Assembly (NCBI GenBank): GCA_003280725.1
Contig: QCED01000006.1
Coordinates: forward strand, 1 to 64,000
Direction of reading: 5' to 3'
Source of the DNA: Prochlorococcus sp. AG-355-M18
Lineage (GTDB): Bacteria; Cyanobacteriota; Cyanobacteriia; PCC-6307; Cyanobiaceae
DNA: 64,000 nt
In this document: positions 30,430-42,408 of the stretch, in pieces
How the letters are laid out: the number at the start of each line of letters is the position of its first letter
How positions within the stretch are numbered: position 1 is the first letter of the stretch
Translations under genes and position numbers: made by a program
The notes under the pieces: model-generated
Database searches by the model: none
The model's input: only the letters and a program-made list of their open reading frames with translations
What the model was told of the DNA's origin: nothing

Positions 30430-32388
30430 TTATAACTCGTTAAAATATTCATAAATATCATTTACTGAATTTTTTCCAAGTCCTTTAACTTTTGATAAAT
30501 CCTCTTTACTAGCTATTCTTATCGCGTCTATTGATTTAAAATGTTCAAGCAATTCTCTTATTCTTGATGGTCCTAATCCACTGATTTGGGACAATTGAGA
30601 TCTATTCATTCTCTTAGATCTTTTGTCTCTATGAAAAGATAATGCAAATCTATGTGCTTCATCTCTTACCCTTCTTAATAGAAGAACTCCTTTTTGATTT
30701 TCATCAGTATCAAGAGACTTATTAAAGCCTGGAATAAATATTTCTTCATGTTTTTTTGCTAATGAACATATAGTTACTTCTTCCTCAAGATTTAATTCTT
30801 TTAATGCTTTAATAGCTGCATTTAACTGTCCTTTTCCTCCATCAATCATTATTAAATCAGGCCAATCTGATAGAAGTTCATTGTCTAATTTACTATTCGT
30901 TTTATCATTTAATATTGAAAAATCTCCTCCGTTGTCTTTAAATCTTGACCATTTTTTAAACCTTCTATGTATTACTTCATATATCGAAGCAAAATCATCA
31001 CTATGTCCTACAACAACGTTTGGATCTTTAATTTTATATTTCCTATAATGCTGTTTAGAAGGAATCCCATCAATAAAAACGACTTGTGATGCTACAGGGT
31101 CACTACCTTGAATATGGCTTATATCATAACCTTCAATTCTTTTAGGTTGTTCGCTTAATTCAAGTATTTGGGCAAGATCCTCAATTGATGATTCATTATC
31201 TTGAATCCCATTTATTATTCTATCTAATTCCAATTTCGCATTCTTTAAAACCATTTCTACAGTTTCATGTTTTTTATTTCTTTTTGGAACTATTATTTTT
31301 ACTTTATTTTTTCTTAGATCCGTTAACCAATCCTCTATGGTTGCTTGTTTTGGAAGGTTATATTGAATAAGAATTTCTGATGGTATTTCTACAGCTTCAA
31401 CATTCATATAATGCTCTTCTAATATCTTTTGTAGAATGAGATTTTCATCTTCATTATTTAATTTTTGACTATAGCCAATTCTCCCAATGAGCTTACCAGA
31501 TCTCATTTGGAAAATTTGTATACTAGCTACATTTTTTTCTGAAACTATTCCAAAGATATCTCTATTAATTGAAGAATCTGGTATTGATATTTTTTGTGAT
31601 TCAGTTAATAATTTTAAACCTGAAATTTGGTCTCTTATTTTTGCTGCATTCTCATAATCTAAATCATTTGAAAATTGCAGCATTTTTTTTTGTAAAAATA
31701 TTTCTAAGTCATCATTTCTTCCCTGAAATATCATAGATACTTGTTTCATTATTTTTTTATAATTGTCAGATGATATAACTTCTTGGCAAACACCTGGACA
31801 TCTTCCTATTGAATAATTCAAACAAGTTCTATCTTTATAGACTGGCCTTGGTCTTTGTCTAAGTGGAAATATTTTTTTTATCGTAAATAATGTTCTCCTT
31901 AATAATCCGACATCAACATAAGGGCCATAATATCTATCTAAATTATTTCTATTTCTTCTTCTTCTTGTAATAAATATTCGAGGATATTTTTCACTCCAAG
32001 TTATACAAAGATATGGATATTTCTTATCATCCTTTAAAAGAATATTAAAGTATGGTTTATTTGTTTTAATTAAATTTGACTCTAAATTTAATGCTTCATA
32101 TTCGCTATCTGTAACTATTATTTCTATTTCAGTTATTTGACGAACCATCAAACTTAATCGGGGAGTTAAATCTGAATAATTATTGAAATAACTACTTACT
32201 CTACTGCGTAGTTTTTTTGATTTACCGATATAAAGTAAATTATTATCAATATCTTTAAATAGATAACAACCAGATGACTTTGGAATTTCGGATAATCTTG
32301 ACTTTAATAACTCCTTATTATTAATTAATTTATATTCAATTTTAAAATTATATTTGTTGTTTATTTTTTCGATAGAGGAATTACTCAT
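30430..32388 (-). CDS. uvrC: Excinuclease ABC subunit C
   Basis: GIY-YIG (GCYLFKDIDNNLLYIGKSKKLRSR), UVR motif, RNaseH-like YDISHIQG, HhH C-terminus. Confidence 0.97.
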   Translation of the reverse strand: MSNSSIEKINNKYNFKIEYKLINNKELLKSRLSEIPKSSGCYLFKDIDNNLLYIGKSKKLRSRVSSYFNNYSDLTPRLSLMVRQITEIEIIVTDSEYEALNLESNLIKTNKPYFNILLKDDKKYPYLCITWSEKYPRIFITRRRRNRNNLDRYYGPYVDVGLLRRTLFTIKKIFPLRQRPRPVYKDRTCLNYSIGRCPGVCQEVISSDNYKKIMKQVSMIFQGRNDDLEIFLQKKMLQFSNDLDYENAAKIRDQISGLKLLTESQKISIPDSSINRDIFGIVSEKNVASIQIFQMRSGKLIGRIGYSQKLNNEDENLILQKILEEHYMNVEAVEIPSEILIQYNLPKQATIEDWLTDLRKNKVKIIVPKRNKKHETVEMVLKNAKLELDRIINGIQDNESSIEDLAQILELSEQPKRIEGYDISHIQGSDPVASQVVFIDGIPSKQHYRKYKIKDPNVVVGHSDDFASIYEVIHRRFKKWSRFKDNGGDFSILNDKTNSKLDNELLSDWPDLIMIDGGKGQLNAAIKALKELNLEEEVTICSLAKKHEEIFIPGFNKSLDTDENQKGVLLLRRVRDEAHRFALSFHRDKRSKRMNRSQLSQISGLGPSRIRELLEHFKSIDAIRIASKEDLSKVKGLGKNSVNDIYEYFNEL

Positions 32389-32397
32389 TTATAATAA

Positions 32398-32910
32398 TTA
32401 CCCTCCATAATTCCAGCCAGTTGAAGATAAATTTAGTGAGTCAACATCATTATTCAGATAAGCAGATTGAACCTCTCCTACAAAAACGGTATGGTCTCCA
32501 TGCATGACACTTCCAACAACATTACATTCAACTCCACCAACACTATCAACTAAAATAGGCAATCCAAGCTCACCTAAATTAAATTCAACAGATTCAAATC
32601 TACCTCCTAATGCTTTTTGAGGTTTAAAGAAAACAGCTGCTAGATCTTTTTGATCACTTTTGAGCACATTTAATGAGAACTTATTGGTGGACTTTATTAT
32701 TTCATGACTAGAACCCTCTGCTCTAACAGCCATTACAACTAATGGTGGGGTGAAGGAAGCTTGAGTCACCCAACTTGCTGTAAATCCATTTACTTCATTT
32801 TTATCCTCGTCTCTAACGCCACAAATAAATAATCCGTGAGGTATTTTTCTTAATAAGATTTTTTTTGCTTCTAGATTTAATGTCATAATTGATTTATCTA
32901 ATAATCTCAT
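32398..32910 (-). CDS. Flavin reductase-like / flavoredoxin domain protein
   Basis: NGFTASWVTQASFTPPLVVMAV and HGDHTVFVGEV motifs. Confidence 0.9.
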   Translation of the reverse strand: MRLLDKSIMTLNLEAKKILLRKIPHGLFICGVRDEDKNEVNGFTASWVTQASFTPPLVVMAVRAEGSSHEIIKSTNKFSLNVLKSDQKDLAAVFFKPQKALGGRFESVEFNLGELGLPILVDSVGGVECNVVGSVMHGDHTVFVGEVQSAYLNNDVDSLNLSSTGWNYGG

Positions 32911-32945
32911 TTTAACTAAATTTCTTATTCGATCATAATAAATTC

Positions 32946-33419
32946 ATGAAAATTCTTTATCCAGGTACATTTGATCCTTTAACAAACGGGCACCTTGATT
33001 TAATAGAAAGGGCTGAAAAAATATTTGGCAATCTAGTAGTTGCTGTTTTAGAAAATACTTCTAAAACACCAACATTTAATCTTGAAAGAAGAATAATACA
33101 AATAAAAAATTCTCTTTCTCATTTACCTAATATTGAAGTTATTTCTTATTCTGGTCTAACTGTTGATTGTGCAAATGATCTAAAAGCTAATCTTATACTT
33201 AGAGGCTTAAGAGCAATGAGTGATTTTGAGTATGAACTTCAGATTGCTCATACAAATAAATCTCTTAACAATGATATAGAAACTATATTTTTATCGACAA
33301 ATACAAATTATAGTTTTCTTAGTAGTTCTTTAGTAAAAGAAGTTGCAAAATTTGGTGGTGAAATTAATCATATGGTACCTTCCTCTGTTGAGAGGGATTT
33401 AAAAGAATATTTTAAATAA
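32946..33419 (+). CDS. coaD: Phosphopantetheine adenylyltransferase
   Basis: [21 protein letters not shown] ... [12 protein letters not shown] ... [12 protein letters not shown]. Confidence 0.97.
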   Translation: MKILYPGTFDPLTNGHLDLIERAEKIFGNLVVAVLENTSKTPTFNLERRIIQIKNSLSHLPNIEVISYSGLTVDCANDLKANLILRGLRAMSDFEYELQIAHTNKSLNNDIETIFLSTNTNYSFLSSSLVKEVAKFGGEINHMVPSSVERDLKEYFK

Positions 33420-33427
33420 TATTTTTA

Positions 33428-34654
33428 TTAACAAGATTTCAAGTAATAAAGATCACGTAATAATTTAAATGCTTTTTCTTTATCAATTTTATTAGAATTT
33501 TGGATAATGCTTATAATTATTGGCTTTTCATTTTTATATAAAAAGCCAGATAATGCAAAGACATTTGAAAGGGTACCAGTTTTTCCAAAGAACTTTCCAG
33601 ATAATTCACTATTTACAAATCTTTTAGCTAATGTTCCTCTTACTCCCATAATTGAAAGTGTAGATTGATAAGCTTGAAAATTATTAGAATACCTCATTTT
33701 ATCTAAAAACAATACAACTAACTTTGTCGTAATTTTATTTTTTCTAGACAATCCACTAGCATCTGCAAAGTATGTATTACTTACAGGGAGGCCTTTATTT
33801 TCTAACCATTTTTTCAATTTTGTATAGTTATTATCATTCCATGTATTTGAGGCATTTTTAAAGAGAGATTCAGCGGTAAAATTATGGCTTTCAGAATTTG
33901 TTAAAGTTAATAATGAAAGAATTGGAGTTGAATATATTTTATTTATCTCTGTAATGTCTTTTAAATAAAATGTTTTTTCTGAATTTAATAAATCTATATA
34001 TACTTTTGAATTTGGAAATTTATTTTTTAAATAGTTTTTAATAAAATTTTTTAATGCATAAATATCTTCATATTTATTGTGATTACTCTCTATTGCAAGA
34101 GTTGTAATTGGAGATCCATATTCGTAAAGTTTATCAGTATTTGTCCAACCATTAGGCCAATATAATTTTGAATCAATTTCTAAAATATTAAAGTTAATAA
34201 TTTTATTTTCTTTAACATTTGAAACTAGTTCGATTATATGTTCATAATTCAGATCTGGATCACCTTGACCTTGCAAATAATAATTGTTTTTATTTTTTTT
34301 TAATAAGGAGGTTTTTAAATTATTATTTATTTTATATTTACTTAAAACATAAGCTGATGAGAATAATTTTTGATTTGATGCTGGCAACCTTGGAACATCA
34401 TCATTGTAAGAACTAATTATTTCTCCTTTATTATTAATAATCGATACACTAAAAGAGTCATCAAGGGTTTGATTCAATAAAGCATCATAAGTAGGACATT
34501 TTTTATTTTTAGTAATTATTCCAGGGAAATTAAAATAAATACTATTTAAAATAGTTATTTTCTCATTTAATAGTAAATATCTTATTAAGATAGGAGATGT
34601 TACTAATAGAAGAACAATAAAGAAAAATAAATAAATTTTTTTTATCACAATCAA
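33428..34654 (-). CDS. dacB: D-alanyl-D-alanine carboxypeptidase (PBP4/DacB type)
   Basis: PASNQK (SxxK), ESHN (SxN), FGKTGTL (KTG), DASGLSRKN. Confidence 0.88.
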   Translation of the reverse strand: MIVIKKIYLFFFIVLLLVTSPILIRYLLLNEKITILNSIYFNFPGIITKNKKCPTYDALLNQTLDDSFSVSIINNKGEIISSYNDDVPRLPASNQKLFSSAYVLSKYKINNNLKTSLLKKNKNNYYLQGQGDPDLNYEHIIELVSNVKENKIINFNILEIDSKLYWPNGWTNTDKLYEYGSPITTLAIESNHNKYEDIYALKNFIKNYLKNKFPNSKVYIDLLNSEKTFYLKDITEINKIYSTPILSLLTLTNSESHNFTAESLFKNASNTWNDNNYTKLKKWLENKGLPVSNTYFADASGLSRKNKITTKLVVLFLDKMRYSNNFQAYQSTLSIMGVRGTLAKRFVNSELSGKFFGKTGTLSNVFALSGFLYKNEKPIIISIIQNSNKIDKEKAFKLLRDLYYLKSC

Positions 34655-34655
34655 T

Positions 34656-35282
34656 CTATAAATTTACAAAAATAGATTCGTTGTCCGGTTTAATTTCAAA
34701 TTCTTTTTTAAAATAATATTTTTTATTTTCTTCTTTGAAAAGCAACCAGTTATTTGGATAAATATGCATAAGTGCAGCTTTATTTAAAGGTTGAAGAAAA
34801 TAAATATTTTTCCAAGTTTTAACAAAATTTTTACGTCTCTCTCTAATAACGCTTCCTATACCAATATTGGCATCTTCAAATTTTGGATTTAATGAATAAT
34901 GCGTTCCTTGATAATTATCAGATAAAGGTTCAAATGAATCGAAATCATATGGCTGAGGTAGTATCGATATCATTGCACTATCAATGTTATTTATATTATT
35001 TGATTCATTAAATGATTTAAAAGTAAAGATTTTATCTTTGATTTCTGGATAGTCTCTTTGAGCCAAAGCTACAGCACCTTGATCAGCAAATGTTATAAAT
35101 ACATTGGTATTTTTAGATAATATTTTGTAGATAGTTATTCCAATTCTGTTAAACTTCAATCCTTCAAAATTAAATTCTATAGTAAATCTTTTATTTGAAT
35201 CTAATAAACTTGGAATAATTGCTTCCTCCATATTCTTAAGAGATTCATTTAAATCTTTAGGTAGACTGTAATTAGTTTCCAT
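34656..35282 (-). CDS. DUF1995 family protein
   Basis: Cyanobacterial/plastid DUF1995-like sequence (LPKDLNESLKNMEEAI...TIEFNFEGLKF). Confidence 0.75.
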   Translation of the reverse strand: METNYSLPKDLNESLKNMEEAIIPSLLDSNKRFTIEFNFEGLKFNRIGITIYKILSKNTNVFITFADQGAVALAQRDYPEIKDKIFTFKSFNESNNINNIDSAMISILPQPYDFDSFEPLSDNYQGTHYSLNPKFEDANIGIGSVIRERRKNFVKTWKNIYFLQPLNKAALMHIYPNNWLLFKEENKKYYFKKEFEIKPDNESIFVNL

Positions 35283-36454
35283 TAAAATTTGTCAATACAT
35301 ATTTGAATAAGTTCTAAAAATTTATCTATTTCTAACTTATTGTTTATTGATCCTAAAGTAACACGAATATTTGAATATAGTTCATCATCTTTTAAACCAA
35401 TATTTTTAAGTGTTGAGCTAGGTTTCCCAGATGAGCTTGAACAAGCACTTCCACTACTTATGGCTATTCTATTTTCTGACATGAAATTAACAATCTTATA
35501 AGCCCTTATAGGCTCAAATAGTTTATTTAATAGTAGAAACGAAATATGATTGGGAAGTCTATGGTTAATACTACCCGTAATCTTTATATGATTATTATCC
35601 TTAATTTTTTGAAAAAAATAATTTTTAAGTTTATTAATATTATTAGAAGGAAATTCAGTTATGTGATCATATAATTTTATTTTTCCTTTAATATTCTTTA
35701 ATGCTTCATACATCCCAGCGATTAATGGCAAAGCTTGTGTACCTTGTCTAATTGAAAATTCCTGAGTAAATGATATGTCTTTATTCTTTAAAATTTTTCT
35801 AGACTTTTCTTTTGTTAAAAGAATACCGATACCTTTTGGACCTCCAAATTTATGAGCAGATAAACTTAAAAAATCACATTTAAGATCTTTCCAACTAAAT
35901 ATTCCATTACTTAATATTTGAGTTCCATCTAAATGAAACATTATATTTAATTCTTCACATTTGGAACCTACAAACTGAACAGGTTGTATTGTCCCAATTT
36001 CACTTTGTCCCCAAATAATTGATACAAGCTTAGTTTCATTGTTTAAAATTTTATAAATATTAGAAATATTTAAAATTCCATCATTATTTACCGTCCAATC
36101 ATAAATATCCCAATTTTGTTTTCTTAGTTTATTAGCACAAATTGTTGTTGCTTGATGTTCAACATTCGAAATAACAACTCTTCCATTTTTAAAGTTCTCA
36201 TAAATATTATTAAATACAATATTTGTCGATTCCGATGAACCAGATGTAAAAATTATATCCTCTGGATCTGCTTCAAATATATAGGCAATTTTAGATCTGA
36301 TTTTTTCAAGATATGTAGAGCATTTTATCCCTAGCTCATAGGTAGATGAAGGGTTATGCCAATAATTCCTATAAGTTGAATTTATTATATTTAAAACATT
36401 CTCAGATAATGGAGTTGTGGATGCATTATCTAAATAGATAAAATTATTTTCCAT
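35282..36454 (-). CDS. Cysteine desulfurase (NifS/IscS-like)
   Basis: YLDNASTTPLSENV, FTSGSSESTNIVF, SAHKFGGPKGIG, SSGSACSSSSG. Confidence 0.94.
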   Translation of the reverse strand: MENNFIYLDNASTTPLSENVLNIINSTYRNYWHNPSSTYELGIKCSTYLEKIRSKIAYIFEADPEDIIFTSGSSESTNIVFNNIYENFKNGRVVISNVEHQATTICANKLRKQNWDIYDWTVNNDGILNISNIYKILNNETKLVSIIWGQSEIGTIQPVQFVGSKCEELNIMFHLDGTQILSNGIFSWKDLKCDFLSLSAHKFGGPKGIGILLTKEKSRKILKNKDISFTQEFSIRQGTQALPLIAGMYEALKNIKGKIKLYDHITEFPSNNINKLKNYFFQKIKDNNHIKITGSINHRLPNHISFLLLNKLFEPIRAYKIVNFMSENRIAISSGSACSSSSGKPSSTLKNIGLKDDELYSNIRVTLGSINNKLEIDKFLELIQICIDKF

Positions 36455-37314
36455 TAATTTACTAACATTGATCCTGAGAAAACCTTTTTAGCATTACCGG
36501 TCATCATGACTTCACAATCGTCTTTTGACCAAACAATTTTAAGATTACCTCCTGGTAAAGTTACTATGGTTTGTGAATTACAAAGGCCTAATTTATAAGC
36601 TGCTACATGAATAGCACAGGCACCTGTTCCACAGGCTAAGGTTGGTCCTGCACCTCTTTCCCATACTTTTACTTTGATATTATCTCTATTTATGATTTGG
36701 CAAAAATGAACATTAGTTTTTTCCGGAAATAATTCATTTTTTTCAAATATAGGACCAAGTCTGGAAAGAACAATTGACTCTATGTCTTTTACAAAGAATA
36801 TTAAATGAGGATTTCCCATTCCTACGGCATAACCTATATTATTAAAATTTTCCTCAATAAATTCATGTGAAGGAATTGAATTGATTTTTTTTTCAATTGT
36901 TGTTGGAATATTTTGACTTTCTAAAATAGGAACTCCCATTTTTACTGTAATTTCATCATTTATGTATTTTGCAATTTTTAAACCTGCTTTAGTCTCAATT
37001 TTATATTCTATCTTTTTATAATCTATTGAATCATTTATATGGAGATACTCAACTAAACACCTAATTCCGTTTCCACACATTTGCGCTTCAGAACCATCAG
37101 AATTAAAGATTATCATTTTTGCGTAATTATCTTCATTAGGTTCTTCTATAAAAATCACACCATCTGCTCCAATACCAAATTGCCTGTTGCAAATTTTTTT
37201 TATATCAAATATTTTATTTGTCTTGTAATTTCTATATAAATCATTTCCTCTAGAATCTATTACTACGAAATCATTTCCGTTACCTTGATATTTTTCAAAA
37301 GCTATATTTTTCAT
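36454..37314 (-). CDS. dapF: Diaminopimelate epimerase
   Basis: YQGNGNDFVVID, NSDGSEAQMCGNGIRC, GAGPTLACGTGACA. Confidence 0.97.
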   Translation of the reverse strand: MKNIAFEKYQGNGNDFVVIDSRGNDLYRNYKTNKIFDIKKICNRQFGIGADGVIFIEEPNEDNYAKMIIFNSDGSEAQMCGNGIRCLVEYLHINDSIDYKKIEYKIETKAGLKIAKYINDEITVKMGVPILESQNIPTTIEKKINSIPSHEFIEENFNNIGYAVGMGNPHLIFFVKDIESIVLSRLGPIFEKNELFPEKTNVHFCQIINRDNIKVKVWERGAGPTLACGTGACAIHVAAYKLGLCNSQTIVTLPGGNLKIVWSKDDCEVMMTGNAKKVFSGSMLVN

Positions 37315-37421
37315 TTGTAAATAATATATTTTAAATTTTAATTATAAATTATTCCTTTTAACAATCTATTTCTATTTTATACAATGGATATTAAAATAAT
37401 AATTTAATAAATAAAAATTAA

Positions 37422-39992
37422 GTGATTTCTCCCGATAAACAATATGATGCTGATACCAATTTATATAATCCATCTGAAATAGAAAAAAAATGGCAGTCAA
37501 TATGGACAGAAAATGATTTATACAAAACCGATGAATTAACTGATAATAGTGATAAATTTTATGCCTTATCAATGTTTCCCTACCCCTCAGGTAATCTTCA
37601 TATGGGACATGTTAGGAATTATGTTATTACAGACTTAATAGCCCGGTTTCAAAGGTTTAAAGGCAAATCTGTTTTACATCCAATGGGTTGGGACGCTTTT
37701 GGTTTGCCTGCTGAGAATGCTGCGATTGAAAGAGGAATTAGTCCAAGTGTCTGGACTAAAAAAAATATTTCTCATATGAAGTCACAATTAAAGCTTCTGG
37801 GACTATCAGTTGATTGGGATAGGGAATTTGCAACTTGTGATGAAAATTATTATATTTGGACACAATATCTATTTTTAGAGTTATATAAGGCAGGTCTTGT
37901 ATATCAAAAGGAATCAGAAGTTAATTGGGATCCTATTGATAATACAGTCTTAGCGAATGAACAAGTTGACTCAGAGGGGAAATCTTGGAGATCTGGGGCA
38001 GTAGTTGAAAAAAAATTATTAAAGCAATGGTTTTTAAGGATTACTAATTATGCGGATGAGTTATTGAAGGATTTAGAAAAATTAGATAACTGGCCAGAAA
38101 GAGTAAAAATAATGCAAGATAATTGGATTGGAAAGTCAATTGGTTCAAATATTAATTTTAATATCAATACCAATCCAGAAAAGAAAATAACTGTATTTAC
38201 AACAAGACCAGATACTTTATTTGGAGTTACTTATTTAGCAATTTCTGTTAATCATTCATTAATTAAAAATATTTCTGATCAAGAAACCATACAAGATATA
38301 GAAAATCTTAAACAATATTTGAAAAATAATAAAAATAATGAACTTGAAAAAATTGGAATAAAAACAAGATTAATAGCAATAAATCCAATTACTTCTGAAC
38401 CTATTCCTATTTGGGTGGCAAGTTATGTTCTCGATGAATACGGTACAGGAGCTGTTATGGGCGTGCCTGCTCATGATCAAAGAGATTTTGAATTTGCTAA
38501 GAAAAATAATATTGATATTAAACAGGTAATAATAAAGGATAAAAGTGAACAAACTAATGAGCTTGATGAAGCTTATGTGGAAAATGGATATCTTATTAAT
38601 TCAAATCAATACAATGGTGTAGTAAATACTATTGCTAAATTAAAAATTTCAGAAGAGGGCGTAAATAATGGATGGGCCGAAAATAAGATTCAATATCGTT
38701 TAAGAGATTGGTTAATATCTAGACAAAGATATTGGGGATGTCCGATTCCCATCGTTAATTGCAAAAAATGTGGATCTGTTCCTTTAAACCAATCGGAATT
38801 ACCTGTTACATTACCAAATGATATAGATATCTCAGCTAACAAGATTAATGCTTTAGGTGATAATAATAATTGGATAAATACAATATGTCCAAAATGTGGA
38901 ATAGCGGCAAAAAAAGAAACTGATACTATGGACACTTTTATGTGTTCATCATGGTATTTTTTGAGATATCCATCTTCAAAATGTACAACTAAACCATTTG
39001 AAAAGATTGAAATTAATAAGTGGTTGCCTGTAGATCAATATGTTGGAGGAGTAGAGCATGCAATATTGCATTTGTTATATGCAAGATTTTTCACTAAAGC
39101 ATTGCGCGATAATGAACTATTTGAAATTGATGAACCATTCAACAAACTATTAACTCAAGGAATGGTTCAGGCAGCAGCCTATAAGAATAATAAAACAGGT
39201 AAATATGTTTCTCCTTCTAATATTACTGACCTATCAAATCCTACTGATCCAATTGACAATTCTAAACTAGAAGTTCTTTTCGAGAAGATGTCTAAGTCAA
39301 AATATAATGGAATAGACCCTGAATCAGTAATTAGAAAATATGGAGCAGATACAGCCAGAATGTTTATATTATTTAAAGCACCGCCAGAAAAAGATTTGGA
39401 ATGGGGAGATACAGATGTTGAAGGACAATTTAGATTTTTAAGCAGGATTTGGAAGCTTTATATAAATTGTGCAAAGGATATAAATAGTAAAAATAAATCC
39501 TATCCAGATAAAGATAAATCTTTAATAAAGTCAATGAACATTGCTATAAAAGAAATTTCAAATGACATACTAAATAACCAATTTAATACTGCGATTTCAG
39601 AATTAATGAAATTTTATAATTCATTATCAAATTCAATTAATGACGTAAATAATAATTTAAAAATAGACGCTTTAAAAACATTTTGTATTTTGTTGGCTCC
39701 ATTTGCACCTCATATTGCAGAAGAAATATGGCATCTTATAGGATTTAAACAATCTGTGCATTTAGAACACTGGCCTTCCTTTAATGCCGAAGCACTAAAG
39801 GAAGATTCATATGAACTAGTAATACAAGTGAATGGAAAAGTTAGGGACAAAGTAAATATTAATAATGATATAAATGAACTTCAAATTAAAGAATTGACTC
39901 TTAAAAGACCTAACATATTAAAATGGACTCAAGATAAGGAAATAAGAAAAATAATTATTGTTAAAGGAAAGATTATGAATATTGTTGTTTAA
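37422..39992 (+). CDS. leuS: Leucyl-tRNA synthetase
   Basis: [30 protein letters not shown]; editing domain. Confidence 0.98.
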   Translation: MISPDKQYDADTNLYNPSEIEKKWQSIWTENDLYKTDELTDNSDKFYALSMFPYPSGNLHMGHVRNYVITDLIARFQRFKGKSVLHPMGWDAFGLPAENAAIERGISPSVWTKKNISHMKSQLKLLGLSVDWDREFATCDENYYIWTQYLFLELYKAGLVYQKESEVNWDPIDNTVLANEQVDSEGKSWRSGAVVEKKLLKQWFLRITNYADELLKDLEKLDNWPERVKIMQDNWIGKSIGSNINFNINTNPEKKITVFTTRPDTLFGVTYLAISVNHSLIKNISDQETIQDIENLKQYLKNNKNNELEKIGIKTRLIAINPITSEPIPIWVASYVLDEYGTGAVMGVPAHDQRDFEFAKKNNIDIKQVIIKDKSEQTNELDEAYVENGYLINSNQYNGVVNTIAKLKISEEGVNNGWAENKIQYRLRDWLISRQRYWGCPIPIVNCKKCGSVPLNQSELPVTLPNDIDISANKINALGDNNNWINTICPKCGIAAKKETDTMDTFMCSSWYFLRYPSSKCTTKPFEKIEINKWLPVDQYVGGVEHAILHLLYARFFTKALRDNELFEIDEPFNKLLTQGMVQAAAYKNNKTGKYVSPSNITDLSNPTDPIDNSKLEVLFEKMSKSKYNGIDPESVIRKYGADTARMFILFKAPPEKDLEWGDTDVEGQFRFLSRIWKLYINCAKDINSKNKSYPDKDKSLIKSMNIAIKEISNDILNNQFNTAISELMKFYNSLSNSINDVNNNLKIDALKTFCILLAPFAPHIAEEIWHLIGFKQSVHLEHWPSFNAEALKEDSYELVIQVNGKVRDKVNINNDINELQIKELTLKRPNILKWTQDKEIRKIIIVKGKIMNIVV

Positions 39993-41572
39993 GAATCTGT
40001 TTTTTGAATAACTAATGAATTAGGATTTGACCAATCGCCCTTAATTAAATAATCATCATTACCGAAACACATTTCACGCAGTATGAAAAATATAGGTTCA
40101 CTCACTGAATTATCAAATAATGAAGTTATGTCTTTTATAGAATATTCTCCTCCTTCGTCTAATAAATTACTTACTTTTTGTTGATAGTCAATAATATTTG
40201 CGGCAGCTTTCTTTCCAGCTTCAACTCCAGGTTGATCATATGCATTTATATTTACTAATTCAGCGTAGAATGATACGGCTCTTTCAAACAAAGCTATTAA
40301 AGCACCTAGTGAAAAACAATTTAATTTTTCTAATGTGATAGTGATACTTTGTCTGTTTTCACTGGAGAGTGCTGATCTCGTTCCTTGCAAAAATCCAGAA
40401 AGATATTCTTTAGGATTCTCTTTTTCATCAAAAATATTAGTAAATGGAGAATCTAATAATTCAATAAAAATACAAAAGAAGTTATCAATACCATCTCTAA
40501 GTTGCTGAACATAAGCATGTTGATCTGTGGATCCTTTATTACCAAAAACGGAAATACCTTGATTAACTACTTCACCATTCCTATTAAATTTCTTACCTAA
40601 TGATTCCATTACTAATTGCTGAAGATACTTACTAAATACCTGTAACCTATCTCTATAAGGTAATACGACCATATCTCTCTTTCCAATGCCATCCCCAGTT
40701 AAATACCATGCGGATGATAATAATGCTGCGGGATTATTTTTAAAATCGCTTATACGTGTGGCCTCATCCATTAATGATGCACCTCTAATAAATTCAAATA
40801 TATTTTCATTAATAAGAGCTAATGGAAGTAATCCCACAGAACTTGTAATACTTGTTCTGCCTCCAACCCAATCTTGTAAATTAAATATTTTTAACCAATT
40901 TTCAGAAGTGGCCTTTTTAAATAACTTACTATCTTTCATAGTTATAGCTATAGCATTAGAATTCCATTCAAAATCATTATTTTCGCAATGATTTTTAATA
41001 ATTTCCATAGCAATTCTAGGTTCAGGCGTCCCACCTGATTTGCTTACTACTACAAATAATGTTGTTGATAATTTTTCAGATAACTCTTCTAACTTTTCGC
41101 TTATTAAAAAAGGATCGATATTATCGATATAAGAAAAATTTAAACCTTTAGAGCACTTCTGGAGTGACTCTGTAATAAGTAATGGTCCTAAACCACTTCC
41201 ACCAATTCCTATCCATAGAACATCACTATAGTTCTGATTATTCTTATTCTTAATATCTCCATTTAAAATTTGTTTTCCAAACTCAGAGATTGCATCAATA
41301 TCTGCGCTAATTTCCTCACCTATTTTTAAAGAGGGTGAAATTGATGGATTTCTAAGCCAATAATGTCCAACTTGTCTATTTTCATCAATATTTGAGATTG
41401 CTCCATTTTCTAATTCCTTTATTGATGAAAAAACATCTATAAATTTCTCTTCTAAATTTTTTATCTCTTTACTTGTGAAATTAATTTTGCTTATGTCTAA
41501 CCAAATATTTAGTTTTTTATCAAACCAAAGATAATTACAAAATTTTTCCCAAGAGTTTAAATCTCTATTCAT
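39989..41572 (-). CDS. pgi: Glucose-6-phosphate isomerase
   Basis: [41 protein letters not shown]. Confidence 0.97.
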   Translation of the reverse strand: MNRDLNSWEKFCNYLWFDKKLNIWLDISKINFTSKEIKNLEEKFIDVFSSIKELENGAISNIDENRQVGHYWLRNPSISPSLKIGEEISADIDAISEFGKQILNGDIKNKNNQNYSDVLWIGIGGSGLGPLLITESLQKCSKGLNFSYIDNIDPFLISEKLEELSEKLSTTLFVVVSKSGGTPEPRIAMEIIKNHCENNDFEWNSNAIAITMKDSKLFKKATSENWLKIFNLQDWVGGRTSITSSVGLLPLALINENIFEFIRGASLMDEATRISDFKNNPAALLSSAWYLTGDGIGKRDMVVLPYRDRLQVFSKYLQQLVMESLGKKFNRNGEVVNQGISVFGNKGSTDQHAYVQQLRDGIDNFFCIFIELLDSPFTNIFDEKENPKEYLSGFLQGTRSALSSENRQSITITLEKLNCFSLGALIALFERAVSFYAELVNINAYDQPGVEAGKKAAANIIDYQQKVSNLLDEGGEYSIKDITSLFDNSVSEPIFFILREMCFGNDDYLIKGDWSNPNSLVIQKTDS

Positions 41573-41724
41573 TTTATATATTTGTTTCTTTAAATTTATT
41601 ATTTAATTATATCTATACGAATAGTACATAGATTTGAATCATTTAAATTTGTTTAAATTTTTATCTTCAAATAAATATGTTTTTGAATATAAATATTTAG
41701 ACTGGAGGCTTTTTTTTATTCCAT

Positions 41725-42408
41725 ATGAATTTATCATGGGATAAAAAAACTTTGGATAAATCATTTAATTACATAATTTCACCTGAGATATCTGAATTTA
41801 GAAGATTTTCACCAAGATTAAAGATAGGTGTACTTGCTTCAGGGAAAGGAACAAACTTTCAGGAGTTAATTAATCTTTCAGAAAAAGGAGAATTAGATAT
41901 AGATATAAAAGTTCTTATAACTAACAAAGATGATGCAGGTTGTATAAAAAGAGCTGAAAGTGTAAAAATACCTCACAAAATAATAAGAAGTAAAGACTTT
42001 TTACAAAAAGAACTATTTGAATTAGAAATTATAAATACTTTAAATAATTTTGATGTTGAACTCATTGTAATGGCTGGCTGGATGAAGATTGTTACTCCCT
42101 TCTTTATAAATAAGTTTAAGAATAAAATTATTAATATTCACCCATCATTACTTCCTGCATATAAAGGTGGTACTGCGATAAACGACTCTATATTAAATGG
42201 TTCAAAAATAACTGGTTGTTCAGTACATTTTGTTGAAGAGGAGGTAGATAGTGGTTCTTTGATAATGCAAGCAGCATTGTCAATTAGAGATGATGATGAT
42301 ATTGTATCACTTTCTAAAAGAATACAGATCCTTGAACATATAATTTTACCTCACTCAATCTCTCATGCTGGTTTTTTGATAAGACGTGATTTTATGGAAA
42401 ATTATTAG
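41725..42408 (+). CDS. purN: Phosphoribosylglycinamide formyltransferase
   Basis: LASGKGTNFQELI, NIHPSLLPAYKGG, GCSVHFVEEEVDSG. Confidence 0.96.
   Translation: MNLSWDKKTLDKSFNYIISPEISEFRRFSPRLKIGVLASGKGTNFQELINLSEKGELDIDIKVLITNKDDAGCIKRAESVKIPHKIIRSKDFLQKELFELEIINTLNNFDVELIVMAGWMKIVTPFFINKFKNKIINIHPSLLPAYKGGTAINDSILNGSKITGCSVHFVEEEVDSGSLIMQAALSIRDDDDIVSLSKRIQILEHIILPHSISHAGFLIRRDFMENY

Noticed and set aside
39989-39992. leuS/pgi stop codons overlapping at TTAA
   Set aside because: Convergent stop overlap is common in streamlined genomes; not evidence of regulation.
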